Notes: a model not told the origin generated them from the letters alone. A stretch of 64,000 nucleotides of DNA from Mycobacterium sp. IS-1742 (GCF_001500125.1 NZ_LQIV01000002.1:62001-126000); one strand, 5' to 3'. Numbered from the stretch's first letter, positions 34,512 through 43,767 are shown. Numbers and translations: made by a program.

Positions 34512-36200
34512 TCACGACACACGGCGCCGGACCTCCGCGGACACGATCGCCGACCGAAAGAGAGGTCCGACGACGCCGGCGAGTTGGTCCGGCCGGGCGA
34601 TGGTCGCATGTGCCGTGCTGCCGAACACACGTTGCAGCGTCGCCACGTCCGTGCTCGCGCCGACCGTCAGGCATACGCACCCCGTCCCACGGCGGCGGGC
34701 CTCCGTCAGCGCGCGCCTCGCATCGGCCGCCCCGTACGTCCGCTCGTAACCGTGGTCGTAGGCGAGCCCGTCAGAGATCACAACCAGCAGCCGGCGCGAT
34801 GTTCCGCCGCGGGACTCCAACACGGCCGACCCGTGGCGGATCGCCGCGCCGAGCCGGGAGTAGGAGCCCGGCTCCAGGCTGTTCAACCGCCTGATGACCC
34901 TGGCGTCGAGGTGGTCGTCGAACCGCTTGACAGGCACGATGTTGACCGCGGTTCGCCCCTGCGAGTAATAGGCGTAGAGCGCGACCCGGTCACCGAGGTC
35001 GTGCAGTGCGACCATGAGATCAGCGGCTGCGGCGCGTTGTTGGTGATGCACCGTTCGGCCGACGGTCCCGGGTTCTGAGGTCGATCCGGAGACATCCAAC
35101 AGCAGGAGCACGGAGAGATCGCGACGGCGACGCAAGCTGTCGAGGTAGACCGCCTCGTCGGGTACCGATCCCGCGATCACCTCCACGCGCGCTTGGATGG
35201 TCGCGTCGATGTCGATGTCGTCGCCCTGGGACTGCCGATGGCGCCGGTGCAGCCCCATCCCCAGGCGGGCCAGAGGCCGGCGCACACCGACGGCACCCTC
35301 GATTGCCTGCGGAGCAGAGGCCTTGATCCGCGCCTCGACTTCGCGGACCGTACACCATTGCGGCCGATACGCCTTACGTTTCACATCCCACTCGGGGTAC
35401 GTGAAGCCGTCCGGCGTGATATCGGCGACCTCCTCGCTGGATGCCCTGGCGGTCGACGACACCGCGTAGGCGCCGCGGTTTGCCGAGTTCGTCCGGTGGG
35501 TTGGAGCGTCGGCACCGGGTGGACCGCCACCGCTGCCGCCGGTCTTGCGCGCCGATGACAGGAATTTCTTGAACCATGTGCCGATGAAGCCTGCACCGCC
35601 CACGGGACTGGTGAACACATCCGGGTCGTCGGTGTCGTCGACCTCGCCGTCGTCGAGTTCTTCGAGAGCCTCTTTGCTCTCTCGACGCGGTACGTGCCCA
35701 GCCGTTTCGTGATCGACTTGTCCGGAACTCTTGCTGCTCGCGGCGATGACCTTCTTGGCGCGGATGACACCGAACCCCTCGGGCGGATCGTCCACCACAG
35801 CCTTCCCGGACGCCAACGACAACGAGACCGCCGGAGACTCGCTGCGGCTCGCCACGCCGGGATCACCGAGCGAGGCCAACGCACCAGGCAGCAGCGCCGC
35901 ATTGGCCACCAGGGCACGGTGCCCCTCCAGTGCCAGGTAGCGCCTCGCCGTCCGGGTGCGTCGGCCCAGAGCCGCCATCAGGTCGGGGTCGAGGCTGCCC
36001 GCCGCGATCAGCGACGCATGCACCGCGACCGAGTCGAGGTTCGCGCGGGCCCCCGCGGAGGGATCGAGATAGAGGGTCTGGCCGTCCGTCCACGACGGCT
36101 CTCCGGGACCGACCGGCGCCACCCCGAGGGCACGCCCCGCCAGCGCCGAGGCCAACATTCCCAAGCTCTGGAGCCGGTCACCGAAGGCGTCGCCCGTCAC
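34512..36200 (-). CDS. NorD/CbbO-type VWA domain protein
   Basis: This 562-residue protein has a C-terminal von Willebrand A domain (about 360-545) with an intact metal site: DVSGS at 369-373, the later Thr/Asp in RLGAAIRHG and VISDG. The N-terminal 200 residues contain acidic linkers (EELDDGEVDDTDDPD) and a helical region. NorD/CbbO proteins use the VWA to hold the AAA+ ring on the client enzyme. It is directly followed by the CbbQ-like gene, as in nor and cbb loci. GTG at 36200 follows a GGAGGTGG site. Confidence 0.82.
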   Translation of the reverse strand: MTGDAFGDRLQSLGMLASALAGRALGVAPVGPGEPSWTDGQTLYLDPSAGARANLDSVAVHASLIAAGSLDPDLMAALGRRTRTARRYLALEGHRALVANAALLPGALASLGDPGVASRSESPAVSLSLASGKAVVDDPPEGFGVIRAKKVIAASSKSSGQVDHETAGHVPRRESKEALEELDDGEVDDTDDPDVFTSPVGGAGFIGTWFKKFLSSARKTGGSGGGPPGADAPTHRTNSANRGAYAVSSTARASSEEVADITPDGFTYPEWDVKRKAYRPQWCTVREVEARIKASAPQAIEGAVGVRRPLARLGMGLHRRHRQSQGDDIDIDATIQARVEVIAGSVPDEAVYLDSLRRRRDLSVLLLLDVSGSTSEPGTVGRTVHHQQRAAAADLMVALHDLGDRVALYAYYSQGRTAVNIVPVKRFDDHLDARVIRRLNSLEPGSYSRLGAAIRHGSAVLESRGGTSRRLLVVISDGLAYDHGYERTYGAADARRALTEARRRGTGCVCLTVGASTDVATLQRVFGSTAHATIARPDQLAGVVGPLFRSAIVSAEVRRRVS

Positions 36201-36232
36201 CCGTCACCACCTCCATCGGTCCCACGCTGTTG

Positions 36233-36250
36233 ACCAAATATCTGTTCCAC
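36233..36250 (+). promoter_or_regulatory. Copy E of recurring 18-bp motif, divergent norD/acyl-CoA dehydrogenase promoter
   Basis: Accaaatatctgttccac lies 33 bp from the norD-like start and 42 bp from the first acyl-CoA dehydrogenase start. A single site between two divergent units could control both. Confidence 0.6.
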
Positions 36251-36291
36251 CGTATTGTCCGAGTTCTTGGAAGTCAATCGAACAAGGTCAT

Positions 36292-37455
36292 GTGGAGACC
36301 GTGGATTTCTCATACCCCCAAGAGGCAGAACAGTTCCGGAGCGAACTGGCCGCGTGGCTGTCGGCGCATCTGACCCCAGAGGTGATCGCCAGCGGAGCCC
36401 GGCGTGGCACCGATGACAACGCCTTCGAGACGTTGCGCGCCTGGGACGCCACGATGGCCGACGCGGGCTGGGCCGCGGTGTCGTGGCCGGCGGAGTACGG
36501 CGGGCGCGGAGCCACCCCTACAGAGCAACTGGCGTACGCCGAAGAGACCATGCGAGCCCGAGTGCCGCTGCCCCTCAACATCATCGGCATCAACAACATC
36601 GCCCCGGCGATCATGCAGTACGGCTCGCAGTCACAGAAGTCCAGGCTGCTCCCCCGCATGCTGCGCGCAGACGACATCTGGTGCCAGGGCATGTCCGAGC
36701 CGGAGGCCGGGTCGGACCTGGCCTCCCTGCGCACCAGGGCCGTCCGGGACGGAGACCACTTCGTGGTGTCCGGCCAGAAGATCTGGACCTCGTTGGGACA
36801 CCGCGCGGACTGGTGTCAGCTGTTCGTTCGCACCGACCCGGATGCACAAAGGCACAGGGGCATCTCGTGCTTGATCCTGGACATGGCGTCGACGGGCATC
36901 GACGTCCGGCCACTCGTGACGCTCAACGGCGCCGCCGACTTCGCCGAGATCTTCTTCGACGACGTACGCGTACCCGCTGACGCTCTGCTCGGCCCGTTGA
37001 ACGAGGGTTGGCAGGTCGCCACGTCGACGCTGAGTTTCGAACGCGCCGCAGCGGCGCGGCTCTACGCCGAGATGCAGATCCGGCTCGCCGACCTCGTCGA
37101 CGACCTCGCCGAGAGCCGCTCGAGCAAGGCGATACTCGACCACCCCGCGACGCTGCGCAGGCTCGGCGAGCTCGACGTGCGGATCAAGAACCTCGAGGTG
37201 CTCTGCCAACGGTCGATATCGGCGGGCATGCACGGGGGCGACCCGTTCGCCACTGCGAGCCTGACCAAATCCGTATGGGGTGAGATCGGCAAGGACCTCG
37301 CTGCGCTCGCCTTCGACACCCTCGATCCCGCGGCGACCGAGGGGAAATGGGACGAGTTCCGCCTGACCTCGCACGCCCTGACCATCGCCGGCGGCACCAC
37401 GCACATCAACAAGAACATCACCGCCCAGCGCGTTCTCGGACTCCCCCGCTCATGA
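36292..37455 (+). CDS. Acyl-CoA dehydrogenase, first of a pair
   Basis: This 387-residue FadE-type protein has the acyl-CoA dehydrogenase N-domain, the FAD-binding segment WCQGMSEPEAGSDL and IWTSLGHRADWCQLFVR. The C-terminus reads IAGGTTHINKNITAQRVLG, so the usual catalytic Glu of the YEGT motif is Gly. Steroid-side-chain FadE pairs in mycobacteria show this pattern and form mixed alpha2beta2 tetramers. GTG start at 36292; the GTG at 36301 is possible. The stop overlaps the second dehydrogenase start (ATGA). Confidence 0.86.
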   Translation: METVDFSYPQEAEQFRSELAAWLSAHLTPEVIASGARRGTDDNAFETLRAWDATMADAGWAAVSWPAEYGGRGATPTEQLAYAEETMRARVPLPLNIIGINNIAPAIMQYGSQSQKSRLLPRMLRADDIWCQGMSEPEAGSDLASLRTRAVRDGDHFVVSGQKIWTSLGHRADWCQLFVRTDPDAQRHRGISCLILDMASTGIDVRPLVTLNGAADFAEIFFDDVRVPADALLGPLNEGWQVATSTLSFERAAAARLYAEMQIRLADLVDDLAESRSSKAILDHPATLRRLGELDVRIKNLEVLCQRSISAGMHGGDPFATASLTKSVWGEIGKDLAALAFDTLDPAATEGKWDEFRLTSHALTIAGGTTHINKNITAQRVLGLPRS

Positions 37456-38579
37456 ACCTCGAACCCACCCAAGAGCAACAGGCCCTTCGAGACACCGTGC
37501 GCCGATTCCTCGCCGAGAAGGCCCCGATCGGCGACCATGTGCGGCCGATGCTGACCGACGCCAGGGGCACCACGGACGAGGTCTGGCGAGGCTTGGCCGC
37601 CCTCGGAACCACCGCACTGCTGATCCCGTCCCATCTGGGCGGCGACGGCATGACCATGCTCGAGGCGGGCGTGGTTCTCGAGGAGATGGGCGCCGCCCTG
37701 CACCCCGGGCCGTGGCTGTCCAGCGCGGTGGCCGCACCTCGTGCGCTCGCCCGTTTCCGGGCGGCCGAAGCGGCGGCGGACCTGTCCGTGGCGTTGGCCG
37801 AGGGCCAGACGATTGCCACTGTCGCGCTGCCCGGTGAGAACGCGCCGACGGTCGGCCATCACGGCGACGGTCGGGTGTCGATGCGCGGCGCATGCGACGA
37901 CGTGTCCGACGCGCTGGCCGCCGACGTCGTCCTGGTTCCGGTGCGCGGTCGAGCGGACGTCGAGCTCGTGGCCGTGCAAACCTCCGCTCCGTCCGTCTCG
38001 GTGACTTCGATTCCCGGAATCGACCAGACCCACAAGAGATGCCGGGTGCGGTTCGACAATGCGCCGGGTCGCGTGGTCGGCGTCGCCGACGAACGGGCTT
38101 CACGGGCGCTGACCGACGACGTTCTCGTCGCGCGAGCAGCCGACGCGGTGGGCGCGGCCGGTCGGATCCTCGCGATGACCGTCGACTACGCAAAGGTGCG
38201 GCGTCAGTTCGGTCAGCCGATCGGCAGTTTCCAGGCGGTCGCACACCTCTGTGTCGACATGCTCGAGACGGTCGAACTGGCACGCAGCGGCGTGCTCTAC
38301 GCGCTATGGGCCGCCGACTCCGCCGCACCGGCCGAGAGCCACCGAGCCGCGTTGCGGGTCAAAGCCTTCGGCGGCCACCTCGCCGGTGTCGCGGACTCGG
38401 CGATCCAGGTCTTCGGTGGCGTCGGTTTCACCTGGGAACACGACGCGCAGCTGTATCTCAGACGTCTGCTCGACTTCAGTCGGTTCCTCGGCCACCCCGG
38501 GGAGTACGCAGAACAGCTCGGCGCCGCACTCGTGGCGGACCGCGAGGAGAAGCTCGGCACGGAAGTGAGGACAGCATGA
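37452..38579 (+). CDS. Acyl-CoA dehydrogenase, second of a pair
   Basis: This 375-residue protein begins MNLEPTQEQQALRDTVRRFL. It has the typical GRILAMTVDYAKVRRQFGQPIGSFQ block and the C-terminal segment GGVGFTWEHDAQLYLRR, which in FadE pairs marks the subunit partner. The FAD-contact region is shorter than in the first protein. The two are likely to form a heterotetramer acting on a bulky acyl-CoA. The ATG overlaps the first gene stop and its own stop overlaps the next SDR start, so three genes are translationally coupled. Confidence 0.86.
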   Translation: MNLEPTQEQQALRDTVRRFLAEKAPIGDHVRPMLTDARGTTDEVWRGLAALGTTALLIPSHLGGDGMTMLEAGVVLEEMGAALHPGPWLSSAVAAPRALARFRAAEAAADLSVALAEGQTIATVALPGENAPTVGHHGDGRVSMRGACDDVSDALAADVVLVPVRGRADVELVAVQTSAPSVSVTSIPGIDQTHKRCRVRFDNAPGRVVGVADERASRALTDDVLVARAADAVGAAGRILAMTVDYAKVRRQFGQPIGSFQAVAHLCVDMLETVELARSGVLYALWAADSAAPAESHRAALRVKAFGGHLAGVADSAIQVFGGVGFTWEHDAQLYLRRLLDFSRFLGHPGEYAEQLGAALVADREEKLGTEVRTA

Positions 38580-39550
38580 TCGACTTTCGCGACCAGGTGG
38601 CCGTCGTCACCGGCGCGGGACGCGGGCTCGGCCGCCTCTACGCTCTGGACCTGGCTCGACGCGGTGCCGCGGTCGTCGTCAACGACCTCGGCGCAACGAT
38701 GCACGGCGACGGAACCGACCGCCGCGTCGCCGACGAGGTGGTCGAGGAGATTCTGCGCGAAGGCGGACGCGCCATCGCGTCCTACGACTCGGTCGACAGT
38801 CCCGAAGGCGGACAGGCGATCATCGACGCCGCGGTCGAGACCTTCGGACGCCTCGACGCCGTCGTGAGCAACGCGGGAATCTTCAACAGCGTTCCTTTCG
38901 ACCAGCTCACCCCAGAGACGTGGCGTCGCATGCTCAGCGTGCATCTCGACGGAGCGTTCTATCTCAGCAGGCCCGCGTACGCGGTGATGGCCAAGCAGCG
39001 GTCCGGCCGATTCGTGTTCATCTCCTCGTCGGCGGGCAACTTCGGCCAGCCGTCGGAAGCGCACTACGCGGCGGCCAAGTCGGGGCTGGTCGGGTTGTCG
39101 AACGTGATCGCGATCGAGGGAGCCGAACACGGGATCTTGTCGAACACCGTTCTGCCCACCGGCTTCTCGCGGATGGTGACCGAGACAGTGGGTGACGAGA
39201 AGTTCCTCGCCGAGTCCGGGTTCATGCAGGCCATCCGGGCTGAACTCGTCGTTCCCCTCGTGGTGTTCCTGGCCAGCAGGGCGTGCGATGTCACGCACCG
39301 CAATTATTCGGCGTGCGCCGGGCGCTACGCACGGGTGTTCATGGGCCTCGGCGAGGGCTGGCTGGCCGACGCCGAGAGCGAACCGACGGCCGAAGACATC
39401 CTTGCGCATTTCGACGAGGTGTCCGGCACCGAGAAGTTCATCGTGCCCGACTCGATCGTCGACGAAGTGCTGGAGGTCTGCGATCGCCGCGGCATCAGTC
39501 CGATGCCCGACAACGCCGCGGTCGCGTTTCCCGATGCGACCGGAAACTGA
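38576..39550 (+). CDS. SDR family oxidoreductase (hydroxyacyl-CoA dehydrogenase-like)
   Basis: This 324-residue protein begins MIDFRDQVAVVTGAGRGLGR. It has NAG in VVSNAGIF, catalytic Ser in FISSSAGNFG and YxxxK in HYAAAK. Its N-terminal block, TGAGRGLG...Y...L...GA.VVVND, resembles the (3R)-hydroxyacyl-CoA dehydrogenase part of 17-beta-HSD4-type enzymes. The last 60 residues form an extra, non-SDR tail. Together with the acyl-CoA dehydrogenases it may carry out the hydroxyacyl step of a beta-oxidation cycle. ATG overlaps the preceding stop. Confidence 0.86.
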   Translation: MIDFRDQVAVVTGAGRGLGRLYALDLARRGAAVVVNDLGATMHGDGTDRRVADEVVEEILREGGRAIASYDSVDSPEGGQAIIDAAVETFGRLDAVVSNAGIFNSVPFDQLTPETWRRMLSVHLDGAFYLSRPAYAVMAKQRSGRFVFISSSAGNFGQPSEAHYAAAKSGLVGLSNVIAIEGAEHGILSNTVLPTGFSRMVTETVGDEKFLAESGFMQAIRAELVVPLVVFLASRACDVTHRNYSACAGRYARVFMGLGEGWLADAESEPTAEDILAHFDEVSGTEKFIVPDSIVDEVLEVCDRRGISPMPDNAAVAFPDATGN

Positions 39551-39561
39551 GGAGACAACCC

Positions 39562-40842
39562 ATGCAGATGAACGACCTTGTCCTGGTGTCGGTCGACGAC
39601 CACATGGTCGAGCCACCGGATATGTTCGACGCTCACATCCCGGCCAGATACAAAGACGATGCGCCGAAACTCGTCCAGCGCGAGGACGGTACCGACGCAT
39701 GGGTCTTCGAGGGACAGGAGGCCACGAACGTCGGCCTGAACGCGGTCGCCGGACGCCCGCCGGACGAATACGGCGCGGAGCCGACCAAGCTCTCCGAGAT
39801 CCGTGAGGGGTGCTACAACATCCACGAGCGGATCCGCGACATGAACGCCAACGGTGTCGCAGCCGCGTTGTGCTTCCCGTCCTATCCGCAGTTCTGCGGT
39901 CAGTACTTCGCCCGTGCCCAGGACAAGGAACTCGGTCTGGCGGTGTTGCGGGCCTACAACGACTGGAACATCGACGAGTGGTGTGGCACGTATCCGGGCC
40001 GCATGATCCCGCAGGCGCTGCCGCCGATCTGGGATCCCGCCCTGATGGCCGACGAGGTGCGACGGGTGGCCGAAAAGGGTTGCCACGCCGTCTCGTTCTC
40101 CGAGAACCCGACCAAGATCGACTACCCGTCGATCCACGACCCGCACTGGGATCCGTTCTGGCGTGCCTGCAGCGACACCAACACCGTGGTGAACCTGCAC
40201 ATCGGTTCGTCGTCGAGCGTCGTCATCACCTCGATCGACGCCCCGGTCGACACCATGATCACGCTGCAACCGATGAGCATCGTGCAGGCCGCGGCGGATC
40301 TGATCTGGTCACCGATGCTGCGCAAGTTCCCCGACCTGACGTTCGCACTGTCCGAAGGGGGAATAGGTTGGGTGCCATACTTCTTGGAGCGCATCGACCG
40401 CACCTACAAGATGCACCGCGCCTGGACGCACCAGGACTTCGGCGACAAACTCCCCAGCGAGGTCTTCCTCGACCGAGTCGCGCTGTGTTTCATCGACGAC
40501 GAGTTCGGGATCGAGAGCCGCCACAAACTGAATCTGGACATGGTGACGTGGGAGTGCGACTATCCCCACTCGGACTCCACCTGGCCCCTGTCTCCCGAGA
40601 CCCTGGCCCTGTATCTCGACGGAGTGCCCGACGACGAGATCGACCGGATCACCCACCGCAATGCCATGCGGCTCTACTCCTTCGACATGTTCAGCCATAT
40701 CCCCAAGGAACAGCTGACCGTCGGGGCGCTGCGCGCGCAGGCAACCGGCGTCGACCTCGGCTTCCGCTCGTCGGAGCGGCTGAAGAAGACCGGTACGGAC
40801 ACCGTGACGGTGCTCGACCTGGCTTCCAAACTGTCCACCTAG
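39562..40842 (+). CDS. Amidohydrolase-family (TIM-barrel) metal enzyme
   Basis: This 426-residue protein of the amidohydrolase-2 type starts with the strand VLVSVDDHMVEPPDMF, giving the metal ligands DxH-like (DDH). A NLHIGSSSSV segment gives the next His and CDYPHSD near residue 330 gives the Asp end. Enzymes of this group (for example decarboxylases and hydrolases of aromatic or cyclic acids) are often found in catabolic clusters. The ATG has a good GGAGA site 9 bp before. It may act on a ring-derived intermediate. It ends the rightward group beginning at 36292. Confidence 0.82.
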   Translation: MQMNDLVLVSVDDHMVEPPDMFDAHIPARYKDDAPKLVQREDGTDAWVFEGQEATNVGLNAVAGRPPDEYGAEPTKLSEIREGCYNIHERIRDMNANGVAAALCFPSYPQFCGQYFARAQDKELGLAVLRAYNDWNIDEWCGTYPGRMIPQALPPIWDPALMADEVRRVAEKGCHAVSFSENPTKIDYPSIHDPHWDPFWRACSDTNTVVNLHIGSSSSVVITSIDAPVDTMITLQPMSIVQAAADLIWSPMLRKFPDLTFALSEGGIGWVPYFLERIDRTYKMHRAWTHQDFGDKLPSEVFLDRVALCFIDDEFGIESRHKLNLDMVTWECDYPHSDSTWPLSPETLALYLDGVPDDEIDRITHRNAMRLYSFDMFSHIPKEQLTVGALRAQATGVDLGFRSSERLKKTGTDTVTVLDLASKLST

Positions 40843-40861
40843 TGGGGAGACGCGTCGACCG

Positions 40862-41806
40862 TCACTGATCGAAGATCGCCCGATACAGGCTCGCCATCTC
40901 GTCGACGGGCCCCGCCGGGATGGTGTGGTCCGCCGAGTCCAGAATCTGCGGCAGGTGATCCCGCACGTCCTCGACCGACAGGTGGGGATTGTGGTTACCC
41001 GCGGTTCTGCCGATGAAGAACCGGGAGACCTGGCCCCCGCCGACTGTGAACAGTTCCCCGGAGACCGAACACTCGTCGTGGGCCAGGTAGGCCACCACCG
41101 GCGCGACCAGAGCCGGATCGAGCCGATCGGCGAACGGCCGCATGAGGTCCTCGGCCTCACCGCTGTCGGCCGCGGCGGCCTGTCGCATCGACCGGGCCAG
41201 CATGCGGGTCGCGGCGATCGGGGCCACCGCGTTCACCGTGATGTCGGAATCCGCCGCTGCCGCGGCCAGGACGCGGGTGAGTCCGATGAGCCCGGTCTTG
41301 GCCGCGCCGTACGTGCTCATGCGGGGAGCGCCGAGGATCCCGGCCGCCGAACACGTGTTGACGATACGTCCGAAATTCCGTTCGGACATGGTCTTCCAGG
41401 CGCATTGGGTGACGAAGAAGACGCCCTTGAGGTGGACGTCGATCATCATGTCGAGGTCATCGTCGGTGACCGCGCCGAACGGCGCGTCGGACACGGTCCC
41501 GGCGTTGTTCACCACGATGTCGACACGTCCCCAACGATCGAGCGCGGAGTCGATGACCGCCCGCGCGCCGTCGCGTGTCGCGACGCTGTGGGTGTCGGCG
41601 ACCGCCTCCCCACCGTGGTCGCCTATCTCCCGCACGGTGGCGTCGGCCGCGTCCGGGTCGGCGCCCTCGCCGGTGACCGACGCGCCGAGATCGTTGACGA
41701 GAACGCGGGCACCGCGCTGGGCGAGCAGCAGTGCGTAGTGCCGGCCCAGCCCGCGTCCGGCGCCGGTGACCACCGCAACCCGCCCGGCGAAACGCAGGTC
41801 GGACAT
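40862..41806 (-). CDS. SDR family oxidoreductase
   Basis: This 314-residue protein has TGAGRGLGRHYALLLA, NNAG in VNNAGTVSDA, the catalytic Ser in NTCSAAGILG and YGAAK. A C-terminal extension with ADHTIPAGPVDEMASLY lies beyond the core. The start ATG at 41806 shares one base with the TetR stop (TGATG), so the two are cotranscribed leftward from the promoter at 42433. It is separate from the SDR at 38576 but similar in length and in the VNDLGA motif. Confidence 0.86.
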   Translation of the reverse strand: MSDLRFAGRVAVVTGAGRGLGRHYALLLAQRGARVLVNDLGASVTGEGADPDAADATVREIGDHGGEAVADTHSVATRDGARAVIDSALDRWGRVDIVVNNAGTVSDAPFGAVTDDDLDMMIDVHLKGVFFVTQCAWKTMSERNFGRIVNTCSAAGILGAPRMSTYGAAKTGLIGLTRVLAAAAADSDITVNAVAPIAATRMLARSMRQAAAADSGEAEDLMRPFADRLDPALVAPVVAYLAHDECSVSGELFTVGGGQVSRFFIGRTAGNHNPHLSVEDVRDHLPQILDSADHTIPAGPVDEMASLYRAIFDQ

Positions 41807-42432
41807 CACATCGGCCAATCGTCCGGGCGCGGATATCGGATCGCGACCGCACGCGGCAGCCGGCTGGGCGTCGGCGTCGAGATCGCGTCCAGCATCAGCA
41901 TCAGGTATCGCCGCCATCCGTCGACCGAGGGATCCATCGTCCCCAGCACGCTGTACAACATCGCGACCATGCGGGGCAGGTCCTCGGGTGCGAGGTCCGC
42001 GCGTACCAGCCCGGCCGCCTGGGCACGGCGGACCAGCTCTTCGAGGGTCTCGTCGAGTTGCGTCGAGACGCCGGTCAACGATCCCGCTCGCCGGGCTGCC
42101 AGCAGGGCGTTGTGCTCACGAGCCCCCAGCGCGATGGCCGCCTCGAGAAGTGTGGCCAGTCCGCGTAACGGATTGCGGGAGCGGCGAGCCCGGTCGATGA
42201 CAGGCGACAGGGTCTCGACGACGCTCTGGTCGATGACCGCCCTGGCCAGTTCGCCCTTGTTGGGGAAGCGGCGATACAGCGTCCGCTCACCGATCCCGGC
42301 TCGCTCGGCGATGACGTCCATCGGGACATCGGGCCCGAGTTCGGCATAGGCCTCGCGTGCGGCGCTCAGAATGCGTGCGGCATTCCGCGCCGCGTCGGCA
42401 CGCAGAGGTCTGTCGGTGGTCAGCTCTACCAC
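41806..42432 (-). CDS. TetR family transcriptional regulator
   Basis: This 208-residue regulator has an N-terminal HTH: NAARILSAAREAYAELG, then MDVIAERAGIGERTLYRRFPNKGELA (about residues 15-58), followed by a helical ligand domain. Start GTG at 42432. It is divergent from the P450 at 42524. Two 14-bp inverted repeats in the 91-bp gap are its probable operators. It is cotranscribed with the SDR. Ligand unknown, perhaps the P450 substrate. Confidence 0.85.
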   Translation of the reverse strand: MVELTTDRPLRADAARNAARILSAAREAYAELGPDVPMDVIAERAGIGERTLYRRFPNKGELARAVIDQSVVETLSPVIDRARRSRNPLRGLATLLEAAIALGAREHNALLAARRAGSLTGVSTQLDETLEELVRRAQAAGLVRADLAPEDLPRMVAMLYSVLGTMDPSVDGWRRYLMLMLDAISTPTPSRLPRAVAIRYPRPDDWPM

Positions 42433-42447
42433 GCCCTCACCCTAACC

Positions 42448-42461
42448 GACAGTTGACTGTC
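42448..42461. promoter_or_regulatory. Operator-like inverted repeat 1 (TetR)
   Basis: Gacagttgactgtc has exact 6-bp arms GACAGT/ACTGTC around TG. It lies 16 bp before the TetR start and is repeated at 42493. Confidence 0.65.
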
Positions 42462-42492
42462 AGAACCAGCGACCTCTACGCTCGCATCAAGT

Positions 42493-42506
42493 GACAGTCG
42501 TCTGTC
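42493..42506. promoter_or_regulatory. Operator-like inverted repeat 2 (TetR)
   Basis: Gacagtcgtctgtc has arms GACAG/CTGTC and differs from the first repeat only in the middle. It lies 18 bp before the P450 ATG at 42524, so one operator flanks each divergent start. Confidence 0.65.
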
Positions 42507-42523
42507 GTTACGGAGAGTCGAAG

Positions 42524-43735
42524 ATGACCACACAATCCGCGGATGGCGCCGGTCTGCCCGTCATCCCCCTCCCCCGCGACGCACGATGCCCGCTCGCGCC
42601 ACCCCGACGATTCCGCGAATGGCGCGAGTCAGACGGGCTGCAGCGCGCCCTCTGGCGACATCAGCCGACCTGGGTGGTCAGCCGTTACGAGGACATCAGG
42701 GCGGCGCTGACCGACCCGCGACTCAGCGCCGAGACGCTCCCGGACAACCTGCGAGCACGTGCGGCGGATGACAGCATCCCGGCGATCTTCGCCCGCATCG
42801 ACGATCCGGAGCACAACAGGCTGAGACGAATGATGACGCGCGACTTCACCTTCCGGCGAGCCGAGTCGATGCGGCCGCAGATCCAAGCCCTGGTCGACGG
42901 TCTGCTGGACGCCATGATCGACGCCGGCCCTCCCGCGGATCTGGTGCGCGAGTACGCGCTACCGGTCCCGTCGCTGGTCATCTCCCTGCTTCTCGGAGTC
43001 CCCTACGAGGACCACGACTTCTTCCAGTACCACAGCACCAAGGGTCTCGACTCGCGCTCGACCGACGAGGAGAAGGCGGCGGCGATCGGCGCGTTGTTCG
43101 ACTTCATGTGGAAGCTCGCGGAACTCAAGGCGCGCGAGCCCGGCGACGACCTGATGAGCCGATTGATGACCGACTACGTCGCCAACGGCGAACTCAGCCG
43201 CGAGACCGCTGTGATGAACGGCGTCATCCTCCTGCAGGCCGGGCACGAGACGACCGCGGGCATGATCGCGCTGGGAACCGTGGCGCTCCTGCAGCATCCC
43301 GAACAGCTCGAGCGGCTGCGGCTCTCCGAGGACCCGGCGCTGGCCGCCGACGTCGTCGAAGAACTGATGCGCTACCTGTCGATCGTGCACAGCCAGGTCG
43401 ACCGTGTAGCCGTCGAGGACCTCACGATCAACGGCCAACTGATCCGCGCCGGTGAGCACGTGCTGATGAATCTCCCGGCCGGCAACTGGGATCCCGAATT
43501 CATCGACGAACCCGACCGATTCGACATCGACAGAAACCCACGCGGGCATCTCGCCTTCGGTTTCGGAGTGCACCAGTGCATCGGTCAGAACCTCGCGCGC
43601 GTCGAGCTCCAGATCGCGCTGGCCACCTTGTTCCGCCGGCTTCCCGGCCTCCAACTGGCCGTGCCGGACGACGATCTGCGCTTCGCCGACGAGCAGGAGA
43701 TCTACACGATGCACGAATTGCCGGTCAGCTGGTGA
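42524..43735 (+). CDS. Cytochrome P450 (CYP105-like)
   Basis: This 403-residue P450 has I-helix LQAGHETTAG, ExxR in EELMRYLS and heme segment FGFGVHQCIGQNLARVE with the Cys ligand. The last motif and the N-terminal PLAPP..F..WR pattern fit the CYP105-type family, which is versatile in drug and steroid hydroxylation. The ATG has a GGAGAG site. The first ATG/GTG upstream lies in the operator and is unlikely. It is regulated presumably by the divergent TetR. No ferredoxin gene follows, unlike many CYP105 genes. Confidence 0.88.
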   Translation: MTTQSADGAGLPVIPLPRDARCPLAPPRRFREWRESDGLQRALWRHQPTWVVSRYEDIRAALTDPRLSAETLPDNLRARAADDSIPAIFARIDDPEHNRLRRMMTRDFTFRRAESMRPQIQALVDGLLDAMIDAGPPADLVREYALPVPSLVISLLLGVPYEDHDFFQYHSTKGLDSRSTDEEKAAAIGALFDFMWKLAELKAREPGDDLMSRLMTDYVANGELSRETAVMNGVILLQAGHETTAGMIALGTVALLQHPEQLERLRLSEDPALAADVVEELMRYLSIVHSQVDRVAVEDLTINGQLIRAGEHVLMNLPAGNWDPEFIDEPDRFDIDRNPRGHLAFGFGVHQCIGQNLARVELQIALATLFRRLPGLQLAVPDDDLRFADEQEIYTMHELPVSW

Positions 43736-43767
43736 CATCTCGACGGTGAGAAGCGGGGTGCGACCGC

